DNA of 49,662 bases from positions 1 through 49,662 of the forward strand of contig JAKAPT010000004.1 in the NCBI GenBank assembly GCA_021806885.1, written 5' to 3'. Of this stretch, positions 27,617 to 36,521 are shown one piece after another (position 1 is the stretch's first letter; each line of letters starts with the position of its first letter). Under the pieces are notes generated by a model. The model saw only the letters and a list, made by a program, of their open reading frames with translations. It ran no database searches and was not told the DNA's origin. A program made the position numbers and the translations under genes. The stretch comes from a bacterium. GTDB taxonomy: Bacteria > SZUA-79 > Acidulodesulfobacterales > Acidulodesulfobacteraceae.

Positions 27617-28648
27617 ATGATAATAATCGAAAAACCCTTGGGAATAATAGGGGGCGGGAGTTTTGGAACAGCCCTCGCCGTTAATTTTTCCAGATTTATA
27701 CCGGATATTTTTCTAAAATTCAGGGATAAAAAAACCGAGGAAGAAATATCTCAAAGAAGGATAAACGATATCTATCTCCCTGGGGTTCGCATAAGGGAAA
27801 ATGTCAATATAACGTCTGATTACGAGGATATTTTTGAAAACTGCGGCATTGTTTTCCTGACCATTCCTTCCGGTTCGTTAAGAGGCGTCCTTACCGAAAT
27901 AAAGAGCTTTAGAAAAGACTTTAACCTGAATGAGTATATTTTTATAAATACGGCAAAAGGCATGGGGGATAAGTCCATGGAGCTCCCCCACAGGGTGTTT
28001 TCTGAAGTTATGGGAGGATCCCTTCTTGAAAGATACGCAATATTAAGCGGTCCAAGCTTTGCCGTAGAGGTCGCCCGGAATCTTCCCACGGCAGTTTGCG
28101 TGGCATCATTTAATAATGGGGTGCTTGAAGAACTGAGAAGGTTTTTCCAGGGGATAATGAATTTCAGGGTTTACACCCTTAATGATATTTTAGGGGTGGA
28201 GCTTGGCGGAAGCCTTAAGAATATTATTGCAATCGCCGCGGGGGTATCCGACGGGCTTAATCTTGGGAATAACGCGAGAGCCGCTCTTCTTACCAGGGGG
28301 GTTGTCGAACTTACAAGATTTGGAAAGGCTTTCGGGGCGGATAAGCAGACATTTACAGGCCTTTCAGGACTGGGGGACCTTATGCTTACCGCATCTTCCA
28401 ACCTTAGCAGGAACCGAACTGTAGGTTTAAGGATAGGAAGAGGAGAAATCCTGGAGTCTATTCTTAAATCCATGAACACAGTCGCGGAAGGGGTCGAGAC
28501 CACGAGGTCTGTTTACAGGATCGCAAAGGAAAAAGGCATATACATGCCGATTACGGGTGTCGTCTATTCCCTGCTTTTTGAGGGGCTTAAGCCAAAAGAA
28601 GCGATAATAAAGATCCTTGAAAGGGATATAAAAAATGAATTCGGTTGA
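27617..28648 (+). CDS. gpsA: Glycerol-3-phosphate dehydrogenase [NAD(P)+]
   Basis: Reduces dihydroxyacetone phosphate to sn-glycerol-3-phosphate for phospholipid synthesis. The dinucleotide fold is GIIGGGSFGTALAVNFS. LSGPSFAVEVARNLPTAV and VELGGSLKNIIAIAAGVSDGL carry the catalytic lysines and substrate site, and LSGLGDLMLTASSNLSRNR is the usual C-terminal-domain motif. The length of 343 aa is standard. The ATG is 4 bases after the gyrA stop, so the gene is probably co-transcribed with gyrA. Confidence 0.96.
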   Translation: MIIIEKPLGIIGGGSFGTALAVNFSRFIPDIFLKFRDKKTEEEISQRRINDIYLPGVRIRENVNITSDYEDIFENCGIVFLTIPSGSLRGVLTEIKSFRKDFNLNEYIFINTAKGMGDKSMELPHRVFSEVMGGSLLERYAILSGPSFAVEVARNLPTAVCVASFNNGVLEELRRFFQGIMNFRVYTLNDILGVELGGSLKNIIAIAAGVSDGLNLGNNARAALLTRGVVELTRFGKAFGADKQTFTGLSGLGDLMLTASSNLSRNRTVGLRIGRGEILESILKSMNTVAEGVETTRSVYRIAKEKGIYMPITGVVYSLLFEGLKPKEAIIKILERDIKNEFG

Positions 28649-28662
28649 TTAAGGAGGGAGTT

Positions 28663-29082
28663 ATGGGTGTAAAAGTGGATTATCTGGAGGGGCTTCAGTT
28701 TGAGGCATATGTGGAGGGCGGAAATGGTTACAGGGTATTACTTGACACCTCCAAAGAGGCGGGTGGAAGCAATGAAGGCATAAAACCGACCGACTTGCTT
28801 CTTATAAGTCTTGCGGGTTGTACGTCCATGGATATAATCTCCATACTTAAAAAGAAAAAACAAGATATTGCGGCTTATTCCGTAAGGGTGAGCGGAGAAA
28901 GAGCAACCGAACACCCCAAGGTTTTTACTAAAATAAATATAATTTTTGAAATCAAGGGGAAAGACATCGAGGAAACCGCGGTAAAAAGGGCTATTGAACT
29001 GTCAAAGGACAGGTATTGCACCATTTGGGCAATGCTGTGCAAGGCAGCCCTCATCGAATGGACCTACAGGATTAATGAATAG
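28663..29082 (+). CDS. OsmC-like thiol peroxidase family protein
   Basis: Redox-active OsmC fold, 139 aa from the ATG at 28663, which has AAGGAGGG immediately upstream; the track start (TTG at 28645) overlaps gpsA. The two conserved cysteines are present: C53 in LAGCTSMDIIS and C119 in DRYCTIWAML. GIKPTDLLLISLAGC and the late AIELSKDRYC are typical of the YhfA/OsmC branch rather than the Ohr branch. It probably reduces organic hydroperoxides or acts in sulfur/persulfide handling, but the substrate cannot be read from sequence. Confidence 0.88.
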   Translation: MGVKVDYLEGLQFEAYVEGGNGYRVLLDTSKEAGGSNEGIKPTDLLLISLAGCTSMDIISILKKKKQDIAAYSVRVSGERATEHPKVFTKINIIFEIKGKDIEETAVKRAIELSKDRYCTIWAMLCKAALIEWTYRINE

Positions 29083-29109
29083 TTTTTAAAATTTCCTTAG
29101 TATGATAAA

Positions 29110-29688
29110 ATGAAAGTCATGAAGGTTTTTAACCTGGGTGACGAAGAAAAGGCCCTTTTACTTAAAATAGCGAAAAAGTCCATAGAAGACAGACTAAGGG
29201 GGGATGGAGAGGGTTTTTTACAATCCGATTCTCTTTCCTCCAGTCTTACTCCAAACCTAAGGGAAAGGGCTGGGGTCTTTGTAACACTCATGGCGGGGGG
29301 CAAGCATCTTCGGGGATGCATCGGAAACTTTATTTCAGACATCCCCCTTTACATTAATGTGTATAAAATGGCCAGGGAGGCGGCTTTTGCAGATCCCAGG
29401 TTCTTTCCGCTTACCTTGGCGGAATTACACGATGTAAAACTTGAAATATCCGTACTTTCCCCCCTTGAAAAAATAGACAATCTTGAAAATATCGAAATAG
29501 GAAAGCACGGCCTTTATATTATAAAAGGGCCATGTCACGGGGTTTTGCTCCCCCAGGTCGCCACGGAATGCTGCATGGACAGGAAAGGCTTTCTCGAGGC
29601 TGTCTCCTTGAAAGCGGGTCTTCCTCCCGACGGTTATAAGGATGGGGCGGATATCTGTACCTTTTCCGCCATAGTTTTCGGGGAGTAG
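29110..29688 (+). CDS. AMMECR1 domain protein (AmmeMemoRadiSam system protein A)
   Basis: A 192-aa stand-alone AMMECR1 domain. The signature is KHLRGCIGNFISDIPLY, with the LRGCIG core, followed by MAREAAFADPRFFPLTLAEL and LKLEISVLSPLE-like and GVLLPQVA segments. AMMECR1 proteins often occur with a MEMO protein and a radical SAM enzyme; neither is adjacent here. The biochemical role is unresolved. ATG at 29110 is taken, but the ATG at 29119 is nearly as good. It lies between the OsmC gene and the tetrapyrrole cluster, 27 and 2 bases away, so it may be co-expressed with the latter. Confidence 0.9.
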   Translation: MKVMKVFNLGDEEKALLLKIAKKSIEDRLRGDGEGFLQSDSLSSSLTPNLRERAGVFVTLMAGGKHLRGCIGNFISDIPLYINVYKMAREAAFADPRFFPLTLAELHDVKLEISVLSPLEKIDNLENIEIGKHGLYIIKGPCHGVLLPQVATECCMDRKGFLEAVSLKAGLPPDGYKDGADICTFSAIVFGE

Positions 29689-29690
29689 AT

Positions 29691-30356
29691 ATGGGGAACA
29701 TGAGATATTACCCCATTAATCTTAACATTTACAATAGAAAGGTTCTTGTCGTAGGCGGCGGGAACATCGCGTCAAGAAAAGTGGAAAGACTTCTCGAGAG
29801 AGGGGCGGATATTACGCTCGTTTCCCCTGAATTATCGCCAAGGCTTTCCGAGCTCTATAAATCGTTCAGGTTTAAGTGGATTAAAAGGACATATAATCCA
29901 GGGGATGAAAAGGGCGCGTTCGCGGTTTTTTGTGCCATATCTCCCGGCAAAAAGAGCCTAAAAGTTGAAGAGGGGCTTTTTAAGAGATGTATTAAGAAAA
30001 ATATTTTAATAAATGTTGCCGACAAGCCCGAGTTTTGTACGTTTACTCTTCCCGCCCTTGTCTCAAGGGGAGAGTTTGACATAGCGGTATTCACCAGCGG
30101 GTCAAGTCCAAGGCTTGCGAGAAAAATCAGGGAAGACCTCGAAAAAATCTACGGAGAGGAATATGGCATATATGTCAAAATCCTGGGTTTTTTGAGGAAG
30201 GAAATAAAGGCAAAAAAATTTCCTCAGGGAAAAAATCAGGAGATTTTCAGGGAACTCGTGGATTCCGATTTGTTTGATATTTTAAGAAATAAGAATTTTT
30301 CGGAGGCGAGTCTCTTTATAAGCAACTTTCTAAAAAGGGTGTCCAGTTATGTTTAG
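29691..30356 (+). CDS. Precorrin-2 dehydrogenase / sirohydrochlorin ferrochelatase-type protein (Met8/CysG-N-like)
   Basis: Oxidises precorrin-2 to sirohydrochlorin with NAD+, and in bifunctional members also inserts iron to make siroheme. The Rossmann motif is VLVVGGGNIASRKVERLLERGAD, followed by ITLVSPELSP, and VADKPEFCTFTLPALVSRGEFDIAVFTSGSSP contains the conserved aspartate region of the active site. The length of 221 aa matches the stand-alone enzyme. It overlaps the hemX-like gene by 8 bases and heads a cluster that also encodes the uroporphyrinogen methyltransferase supplying its substrate. Whether it also chelates iron is undetermined. Confidence 0.9.
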   Translation: MGNMRYYPINLNIYNRKVLVVGGGNIASRKVERLLERGADITLVSPELSPRLSELYKSFRFKWIKRTYNPGDEKGAFAVFCAISPGKKSLKVEEGLFKRCIKKNILINVADKPEFCTFTLPALVSRGEFDIAVFTSGSSPRLARKIREDLEKIYGEEYGIYVKILGFLRKEIKAKKFPQGKNQEIFRELVDSDLFDILRNKNFSEASLFISNFLKRVSSYV

Positions 30357-31194
30357 GGATTTATACTTAGTCCCCTTGCTAATTTTTATTTTTTCCTACA
30401 TATTTATTTATTTAGGAAATAAAAAGGCTTACAATATATTTTTGTATTTAATCTATGGAGGGTTTGCCGCCCAATCGGCCCTTCTTTTCGGCTGGCTTTA
30501 CGTCAACGGATTTAATTTAATGCCTGTCGACAATATTGTTTTTTTTAACGCATGGCTGTTAATGGTCGTTGTCGTTTTATTTACTTTGTTCTACAGGGCC
30601 AGGTACATTCTTGTATATATAACCCCGGTCGTCGCCCTGAATCTTTTGATAGCCTTTTTCGCCCCCCATAATGCCGTAAAACCCTTAGCCTTTCAGGGTC
30701 AGGACCTTTCCGTATTGCTGCTCCATATTATCCTTGTTTTGATCGGGGATTCCATTTTTGCCCTCGCGTTTATAATATCTTTGATATATATATTGCAGGA
30801 AAGGAAAATCAAGCTTAAGAAAAATTTAAAGCTCTTTAATAAAAAGGAGATACCCTTTTACGAATTTTTCTATCTTGGAAAAGGGTACAATCTCGAGCTT
30901 TTGGACAGTATCAATTATCAGTGCCTTAAAATAGGGTTTCCCCTGATAACCCTGGGAATTGCCGTAGGCATATATCTTTCGAGCTCCATATTCAAATCGT
31001 TTATGATAGCTAAGCCCATTGAAATTATATCTCTTATAACATGGCTTATATACGCTGTTTTGCTCCATGAAAGGATCGCGAGAGGAGTAAGGGGAAAAAA
31101 AGCGGCTGTTTTCAGTATAATAGGATTTTTATTTATAGTTTCAAGTTTGAGCTTTTCATTATATTTATTCCCCAAATTTCACGGGCTAAAATAA
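30349..31194 (+). CDS. hemX: HemX/CcsA-type integral membrane protein
   Basis: 281 aa with about eight hydrophobic helices, starting MFRDLYLVPLLIFIFSYIF. It resembles the cytochrome c assembly (CcsA/ResC) superfamily; HemX members sit beside hemA and, in Bacillus, lower the level of glutamyl-tRNA reductase. Candidate heme-liganding histidines are in SVLLLHIILVLIGDS and YAVLLHERIARG. No WWD heme-handling motif is visible, so a HemX-type role is more likely than cytochrome c synthesis. It overlaps the precorrin-2 dehydrogenase gene by 8 bases and precedes hemA by 19. Confidence 0.75.
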   Translation: MFRDLYLVPLLIFIFSYIFIYLGNKKAYNIFLYLIYGGFAAQSALLFGWLYVNGFNLMPVDNIVFFNAWLLMVVVVLFTLFYRARYILVYITPVVALNLLIAFFAPHNAVKPLAFQGQDLSVLLLHIILVLIGDSIFALAFIISLIYILQERKIKLKKNLKLFNKKEIPFYEFFYLGKGYNLELLDSINYQCLKIGFPLITLGIAVGIYLSSSIFKSFMIAKPIEIISLITWLIYAVLLHERIARGVRGKKAAVFSIIGFLFIVSSLSFSLYLFPKFHGLK

Positions 31195-31213
31195 CGTATC
31201 TGGAATTTTAACC

Positions 31214-32605
31214 ATGGATATTTTAATTATAGGACTTAATCATAAATCTGCCGGGATTGGGGAAAGGGAGATCGTTTCAAAAAAGCTTTTAACCCCGGAA
31301 TTAAGGCTTAAGTTTTACGAATCCATTAAGGAACTCAAAGACGAGGCCGGAGGAAGGATAATAGCCGAATCCGCGGTGCTTACAACGTGCAACAGGTCCG
31401 AATTCATATTTAGTCTTTCCCCCTCGCACACCCGGAGCGGAAAAGGCCACCTGATTAAAAACTTCATATCGGATTATTTTTTCAGCCCGGACAGTGAAAA
31501 GGAAGATATTTTTTACATGTTCCTTAATAAGGACGCGGTCATGCACCTGTTTAAGGTTGCTTCGAGCCTTGATTCCATGGTCGTCGGGGAACCGCAGATT
31601 CTTGGCCAGATTAAGGACGCGTATAACGAATCCTGCGATTTTAAAATGGCCGGACCAGCATTGAACAAGCTCTTCCATAAAACATTTTATTGCGCCAAGA
31701 AGGTCAGGACCGAAACCAAAATAGCATCCTCGCCCGTATCCATCAGTTATGCCGCCGTGGAATTGTCAAGGAAGATTTTTAACAACCTCCAGGAAAAGAA
31801 AATACTTCTCCTTGGGGCGGGGGAAACGGGCAGGCTTACCCTTAGGCATTTTATAAAATTCGGGGTCAGGAATATCCACGTCGCAAACAGGACAAGGGAG
31901 AAGGCTTTCGACTTTATTGAAGAGGCATTCGAACCGGAGGAAAAAAAATGCTTAAACGTAATCGATTTTTCGGAATATTTCAGGCTTCTTCCATCCTCCG
32001 ATATCATCCTGTGTTCAACAAGCTCCGACGAATATGTTTTAAAGTATGGGGACATAATGCCAATAATCAAGCTCAGAAAACAAAAGCCGCTCTTTCTTAT
32101 AGATATTTCGGTTCCTAGAAATATAGACCCTGAGGTAAACAAGATTTCGAACGTTTACCTTTTCGACATTGACGATATAGGGAAGATGATAGAAGGAAAT
32201 ATGGAAACGAGGAAAAAGGAGTCAGAAAACGCCGAAGGTATTATTCACTCCATCGCGAAGGAATTCCTTGAATGGAAAGAATCCTTGAACGTCGTTCCCG
32301 TGATTGTTTCCTTAAGGAATAAGGTAAAAGACGTGCTTGAGAGAGAATTATCCAATTACATAGAAAAAAAAGACGAGAAGGATTTAATTATAAATTCAAT
32401 TACGAATAAAATACTTCACGAACCAGTTACACTGATTAAAAAAACGGTCAGGGACTCCGACGGTCCTTCAAAGATAGAGATGTTAAAGTCTCTTTTCAAT
32501 TTAGGTGCAGAAGGGGAAAAGGATGAAGAAGCTCCGGGAAACAGGAATAAAAAAGGCTCAAAACCCTCCAAGAATCACCCGGAAAGGATAAAGCTGATAA
32601 AATAA
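31214..32605 (+). CDS. hemA: Glutamyl-tRNA reductase
   Basis: First committed step of C5 tetrapyrrole synthesis, reducing glutamyl-tRNA to glutamate-1-semialdehyde. The catalytic cysteine is C59 in VLTTCNRSEF. The MVVGEPQILGQIKDAY segment and the NADPH-binding KILLLGAGETGRLTLRHF are canonical, and an alpha-helical dimerisation domain follows. At 463 aa it is slightly long because of a Lys/Glu-rich C-terminal tail (EGEKDEEAPGNRNKKGSK). hemL, the next enzyme, is not in the window. Confidence 0.96.
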   Translation: MDILIIGLNHKSAGIGEREIVSKKLLTPELRLKFYESIKELKDEAGGRIIAESAVLTTCNRSEFIFSLSPSHTRSGKGHLIKNFISDYFFSPDSEKEDIFYMFLNKDAVMHLFKVASSLDSMVVGEPQILGQIKDAYNESCDFKMAGPALNKLFHKTFYCAKKVRTETKIASSPVSISYAAVELSRKIFNNLQEKKILLLGAGETGRLTLRHFIKFGVRNIHVANRTREKAFDFIEEAFEPEEKKCLNVIDFSEYFRLLPSSDIILCSTSSDEYVLKYGDIMPIIKLRKQKPLFLIDISVPRNIDPEVNKISNVYLFDIDDIGKMIEGNMETRKKESENAEGIIHSIAKEFLEWKESLNVVPVIVSLRNKVKDVLERELSNYIEKKDEKDLIINSITNKILHEPVTLIKKTVRDSDGPSKIEMLKSLFNLGAEGEKDEEAPGNRNKKGSKPSKNHPERIKLIK

Positions 32606-32624
32606 AAAATAACAAAGGAAAGTT

Positions 32625-33572
32625 TTGAAAATAAAAATAGGAACCCGGGGCAGCGCTCTCGCATTATATCAGGCTAATCTTGTCAGGGATTTGATAATAA
32701 AAAATGCGGTCACGGAGGACGCCCCGCTTAAAATTATAAAAACCTCGGGAGACAGGATTTTAAATGCGTCCCTCAGCAGTTTCGGGGGGAAAGGCCTATT
32801 TGTAAAAGAAATAGAAGACGCCCTGGAGTCCAATGATATCGATATCGCGGTTCATAGCCTTAAAGATGTTCCCCAGGTTATTCCTTACCGGTTCAAAATA
32901 GGAGTCGTGATTAAAAGGGACGACCCTAGGGATTGCATAATTTTTCGCGAAAAACAGGAAAATGGAGAGAAAATTGACTCTAAAAATTTTGTTTCCTTTC
33001 TAAGGTCCGGCTCAGTAATTGGAACATCGAGCTTGAGGAGGCAGGCACTCCTTTCCCGCGCGAAAGGCGGGCTCAAGTTCGAACCTCTCAGGGGAAACGT
33101 TGAAACAAGGCTAAAGAAATTAAGGGATGGGCAGTTCGACGCAATAATCCTTTCTTCAAGCGGCCTTATCAGGCTCGGGCTTTCGCAAAATATCGATGCC
33201 TATTTAAACCCTCTTTCTTTTATTCCCCAATGCGGACAGGGTGTCATAGCCATCGAATATAAAAAATCCCGTCACGACCTGGATGAAATTTTATTCCCGT
33301 TAAACGACAGGGATACCATGGTTTGCGTCTTTGCTGAGAGAGAGTGCATTAAAGCCCTGGATTGCGGTTGCGCGTCTCCCGTTGGAGCCTACGCTCATAT
33401 AAAGGGCGACGGAAGGCTTAATTTAAGGTGTTTTGTTTCAAATAATAAAGGCGAGTTCCTGGAAGAAGAGCTTGAGGGGAAAACGGAGGATTTTAAAGAG
33501 ATTGGAAAATTTCTTGCCCTGAGCCTTATTGAAAAAGGAGCTCTCGGGATTCTTTCAAAAAATTATTCTTAA
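32625..33572 (+). CDS. hemC: Porphobilinogen deaminase (hydroxymethylbilane synthase)
   Basis: Polymerises four porphobilinogen units into hydroxymethylbilane. The N-terminus KIKIGTRGSALALYQANLV, SLKDVPQ, IGTSSLRRQALL and RGNVETRLKKL are family signatures. The dipyrromethane-cofactor cysteine lies in ALDCGCASPVGAYA. The start is TTG at 32625, preceded by AAAGGAAAG. Length 315 aa is normal. It lies 19 bases after hemA and 31 before the cobA-hemD fusion. hemB, which makes the substrate, is not in the window. Confidence 0.96.
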   Translation: MKIKIGTRGSALALYQANLVRDLIIKNAVTEDAPLKIIKTSGDRILNASLSSFGGKGLFVKEIEDALESNDIDIAVHSLKDVPQVIPYRFKIGVVIKRDDPRDCIIFREKQENGEKIDSKNFVSFLRSGSVIGTSSLRRQALLSRAKGGLKFEPLRGNVETRLKKLRDGQFDAIILSSSGLIRLGLSQNIDAYLNPLSFIPQCGQGVIAIEYKKSRHDLDEILFPLNDRDTMVCVFAERECIKALDCGCASPVGAYAHIKGDGRLNLRCFVSNNKGEFLEEELEGKTEDFKEIGKFLALSLIEKGALGILSKNYS

Positions 33573-33603
33573 TACTCAATATAAAAAGAAATAAAAGGCT
33601 AAC

Positions 33604-35250
33604 ATGGCGAATAAAGCGGACAGATCCGAAAAAGGAATGGTATATCTTACCGGTGCCGGGCCCGGAGACCCGGAGCTGCTTACCCTTAAGGCGAAAAGAG
33701 TACTTGGCGAAGCAGACGTAATAATTTATGACAGCCTGATCTTCGAGGAAATCATGTCATACGCCAAAAAGGGGGCAGAGGTAATTTATGCCGGAAAACG
33801 GTCTTCCGATCATACCCTTCCACAGTATTCCATCAATGAGCTTCTGGCGGAAAAGGCAAAGGAAAATAAAATTGTCGTGCGCCTTAAGGGCGGCGACCCG
33901 TACCTGTTCGGAAGAGGCGGGGAAGAGGCCGAAAGGCTCGCAAAAGACAACATCCCCTTCGAGGTAATTCCAGGGATATCATCCTCATTCGCAGTCCCTT
34001 CTTACGCGGGAATTCCTCTTACGCACAGGGATTACGCCTCAACCGTTGCCATAGTTACGGGGCACGAGGGAGAACATAAGGACAAAAGCACGATAGACTG
34101 GAACAGGCTGGCTGGGGCGGACACCATGGTCGTTTTAATGGGGTATAAAAACCTTGATTCAATTACCGGTAATATCATTAACGCCGGAAAAAGCAAGGAC
34201 ACGCCATGCGCGGTCATCCAGGAGGGAACGACCCTGAACCAGAAGGTAGCCACAGGCACGCTTTCGGATATTAATGAGGCTGTAAAAAAAGAGGGTTTAA
34301 AAAGCCCCCTTATTCTAATCGTCGGAAATGTCGTAAAGCTCAGGGGAACCCTTAACTGGTTTGAAAGAAGGCCGTTAAGCGGTTTAAAAGTTATGGTAAC
34401 GAGGCCCGAATCTCAGGCGGGGACATTGCCCGTACGGCTTAGAAACTTAGGGGCTTTCGTAATAAATCTTCCGCTCATAAAAACTCTAAATAAAAGCCCC
34501 GATATAGACGCGGAAAAGATATCAAGGGCCATAAACAATATAGACAAGTATGATTATCTTATTTTTACAAGCGTTAACGGTGTAAGATGTTTCCTTGAAG
34601 AAATTTTTTCAATGGGTTCGGACGTTCGCAGCTTTTCTGACAAGAAGATTATCTCCGTGGGGAAGGTCACCTCGCAGGAGCTTAATAAACATGGAATAAT
34701 CCCCGACCTGGAACCTAATGAATTTTCTCAGGCAGGAATTACAAAAACTCTTAAACAAAAAAAGATCGATTTAAAAAATAAAAGGATTCTTTTCCCCCAG
34801 GCCCTTAAAATAAACAGCGAACTCCCCGATTTCCTGGTTTCAAGCGGAGCCAGGGTTGAAAACCTTGCCGTGTACGAAACGGTTAAACCCGAGGAATCCA
34901 TAGAAAAAATGAAAGAGGTGTTCAGGCCCCTTTTTGGTTCAGATTCCCTCTTCGGTTCAAAGAAAGTTTCCAAAAATATAGGGCTTCCTGAAGATTTCGA
35001 TTTTAAATCCCTTATCATAACCTTTACAAGCTATTCGACTGTCGAAAATTTTGTTTCTCTGGCGGAGGATATTCAAAAGGGTTTTATTAAATCCATAATA
35101 GATTCGGGGGTAAAGTTTGCGAGCATCGGGCAAAAAACCGCCGAATATGCCAGGAACCTTGGAATAAATTGCCATATAATAGCGCGCAATATTTCCATCG
35201 ACTCGCTCATAGAGGGAATAAAGGAATTTTATAATAGTAATAAATATTAA
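33604..35250 (+). CDS. cobA-hemD: Fused uroporphyrinogen-III C-methyltransferase and uroporphyrinogen-III synthase
   Basis: Two-domain protein of 548 aa. Residues about 10-255 are the SAM-dependent methyltransferase: MVYLTGAGPGDPELLTLKA, VVRLKGGDPYLFGRGGEEAE and TVAIVTGHEG, making precorrin-2. Residues about 260-540 are the HemD domain, starting GLKVMVTRPESQAGTLP and including YDYLIFTSVNGVRCFL and a late FASIGQKTAEYARNLG. The fusion channels hydroxymethylbilane to uroporphyrinogen III and then precorrin-2, the entry to siroheme. This arrangement is common in anaerobes. It is followed by a 73-base gap with a promoter for ahbC. Confidence 0.95.
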   Translation: MANKADRSEKGMVYLTGAGPGDPELLTLKAKRVLGEADVIIYDSLIFEEIMSYAKKGAEVIYAGKRSSDHTLPQYSINELLAEKAKENKIVVRLKGGDPYLFGRGGEEAERLAKDNIPFEVIPGISSSFAVPSYAGIPLTHRDYASTVAIVTGHEGEHKDKSTIDWNRLAGADTMVVLMGYKNLDSITGNIINAGKSKDTPCAVIQEGTTLNQKVATGTLSDINEAVKKEGLKSPLILIVGNVVKLRGTLNWFERRPLSGLKVMVTRPESQAGTLPVRLRNLGAFVINLPLIKTLNKSPDIDAEKISRAINNIDKYDYLIFTSVNGVRCFLEEIFSMGSDVRSFSDKKIISVGKVTSQELNKHGIIPDLEPNEFSQAGITKTLKQKKIDLKNKRILFPQALKINSELPDFLVSSGARVENLAVYETVKPEESIEKMKEVFRPLFGSDSLFGSKKVSKNIGLPEDFDFKSLIITFTSYSTVENFVSLAEDIQKGFIKSIIDSGVKFASIGQKTAEYARNLGINCHIIARNISIDSLIEGIKEFYNSNKY

Positions 35251-35261
35251 ATAATAACAAA

Positions 35262-35290
35262 TTTAAATTTTCCATGAAAAATGCTATAAT
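35262..35290 (+). promoter_or_regulatory. Predicted internal promoter upstream of ahbC
   Basis: TTTAAA (35262-35267), 17-base spacer, then TGC-TATAAT with a perfect -10 at 35285-35290 and an extended TG element. The site falls in the 73-base gap after the cobA-hemD gene, so ahbC and ahbD may be expressed independently of the upstream siroheme genes. AAAAGGAG follows at about 35301-35308. Confidence 0.5.
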
Positions 35291-35323
35291 GAGTAATAAA
35301 AAAAGGAGCACGCATATATTATA

Positions 35324-36514
35324 ATGATTGGAATATCTAAGCTTTATTGCGGGGGGGTTCATGCCTCGGACGCCCTGAGGTACGGACGCCTGTCCAGTAA
35401 GCTTCCCTCAAATCTTTTACAATTTTCTGCCGATAAAAAGCCTGTCATAGTATGGAACATGACAAGGACATGCAACTTAAGCTGCGTCCATTGCTATTCC
35501 CAGTCCAGAAACGTCCTTTACAATAATGAATTATCCTTGGAAGAAGGAAAGAATTTTATTGACGACGTAGCCGCTTTCGGTTCCCCCGTAATGTTGTTTT
35601 CCGGGGGAGAGCCGCTCATGCACCCAAATTTTCTCGACCTCTGTTTTTACGCTAAATCCAAAGGAATGAGGGCGGTTATATCTACCAACGGGACGCTTAT
35701 AACAAGGGAACTTGCCGTCGAGCTTAAAAAAGTGGGCCTTTCGTATGTGGGTATAAGCCTTGATGGTCTTGAGCCGGTCCATGACAGGTTCAGGGGGAAG
35801 AAAGGCGCCTTCAAAAAAGCGATAGAAGGAATAAATTACGCGAAAGAAGCGGGGATTAAGGTAGGTTTAAGGTTTACCATAAACAAGAGAAACGCGGGGG
35901 AAATTCCTGGCATTTTCAAGCTTTTAGAGGAAGAAAACATACCCAGGGTTTGTTTTTACCACCTGGTTTATGCAGGCAGGGGAACGAAGCTTATGGACGA
36001 GGACCTGTCCCTTTTGGAAACCAGGCAGACCATAGACACCATACTCGAACTTACCAAAGAAGTTTACTCGAGGGATAACCAGAAAGAGGTTCTCACTGTC
36101 GATAACCATGCCGACGGGCCATACATATACCTGAAGCTTTTAAAAGAAGGTAAGAAGGAGGAGGCCGAAAACGTTATGAGCCTTCTTAAGATGAACGGAG
36201 GAAACAGTTCCGGCGTCGGAATAGGGTGCGTGAGCTGGGACGGAGAGGTTTACGCCGATCAATTCTGGAGGCACTATTCCTTCGGCAATGTTAAGGAAAT
36301 AAAGTTCAGCGAAATCTGGACGGATACATCCAACGAGTTAATGAAAAAGCTTAAAAATAAAAAGGCTTATGTCAAGGGAAGATGCGTGAAATGCAAATGG
36401 CTCGAGGTATGCAACGGCAATTTCCGGGTTCGTTCCGAGGCTAAGGAAGGAGATTTGTGGGCCCCGGATCCGGCATGCTATCTGACGGACGAAGAAATTC
36501 ACGGTGAAAAATAG
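35324..36514 (+). CDS. ahbC: 12,18-didecarboxysiroheme deacetylase (radical SAM, AhbC)
   Basis: Radical SAM enzyme of the alternative siroheme-dependent heme pathway, removing two acetate side chains to give Fe-coproporphyrin III. The start MIGISKLYCGG and ASDALRYGRLSSKLP match AhbC/NirJ-like proteins. The SAM cluster is C50, C54, C57 in TRTCNLSCVHCYSQSR, followed by LFSGGEPLMHP. The C-terminal extension has cysteines in GIGCVSWDGEVYADQFW, GRCVKCKWLEVC and DPACYLTDEE for an auxiliary cluster. AhbC and NirJ are close relatives; the adjacent ahbD and the absence of nir genes favour AhbC. Its ribosome site is somewhat far (about 15 bases) from the ATG. Confidence 0.92.
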   Translation: MIGISKLYCGGVHASDALRYGRLSSKLPSNLLQFSADKKPVIVWNMTRTCNLSCVHCYSQSRNVLYNNELSLEEGKNFIDDVAAFGSPVMLFSGGEPLMHPNFLDLCFYAKSKGMRAVISTNGTLITRELAVELKKVGLSYVGISLDGLEPVHDRFRGKKGAFKKAIEGINYAKEAGIKVGLRFTINKRNAGEIPGIFKLLEEENIPRVCFYHLVYAGRGTKLMDEDLSLLETRQTIDTILELTKEVYSRDNQKEVLTVDNHADGPYIYLKLLKEGKKEEAENVMSLLKMNGGNSSGVGIGCVSWDGEVYADQFWRHYSFGNVKEIKFSEIWTDTSNELMKKLKNKKAYVKGRCVKCKWLEVCNGNFRVRSEAKEGDLWAPDPACYLTDEEIHGEK

Positions 36515-36521
36515 GGAAGGA

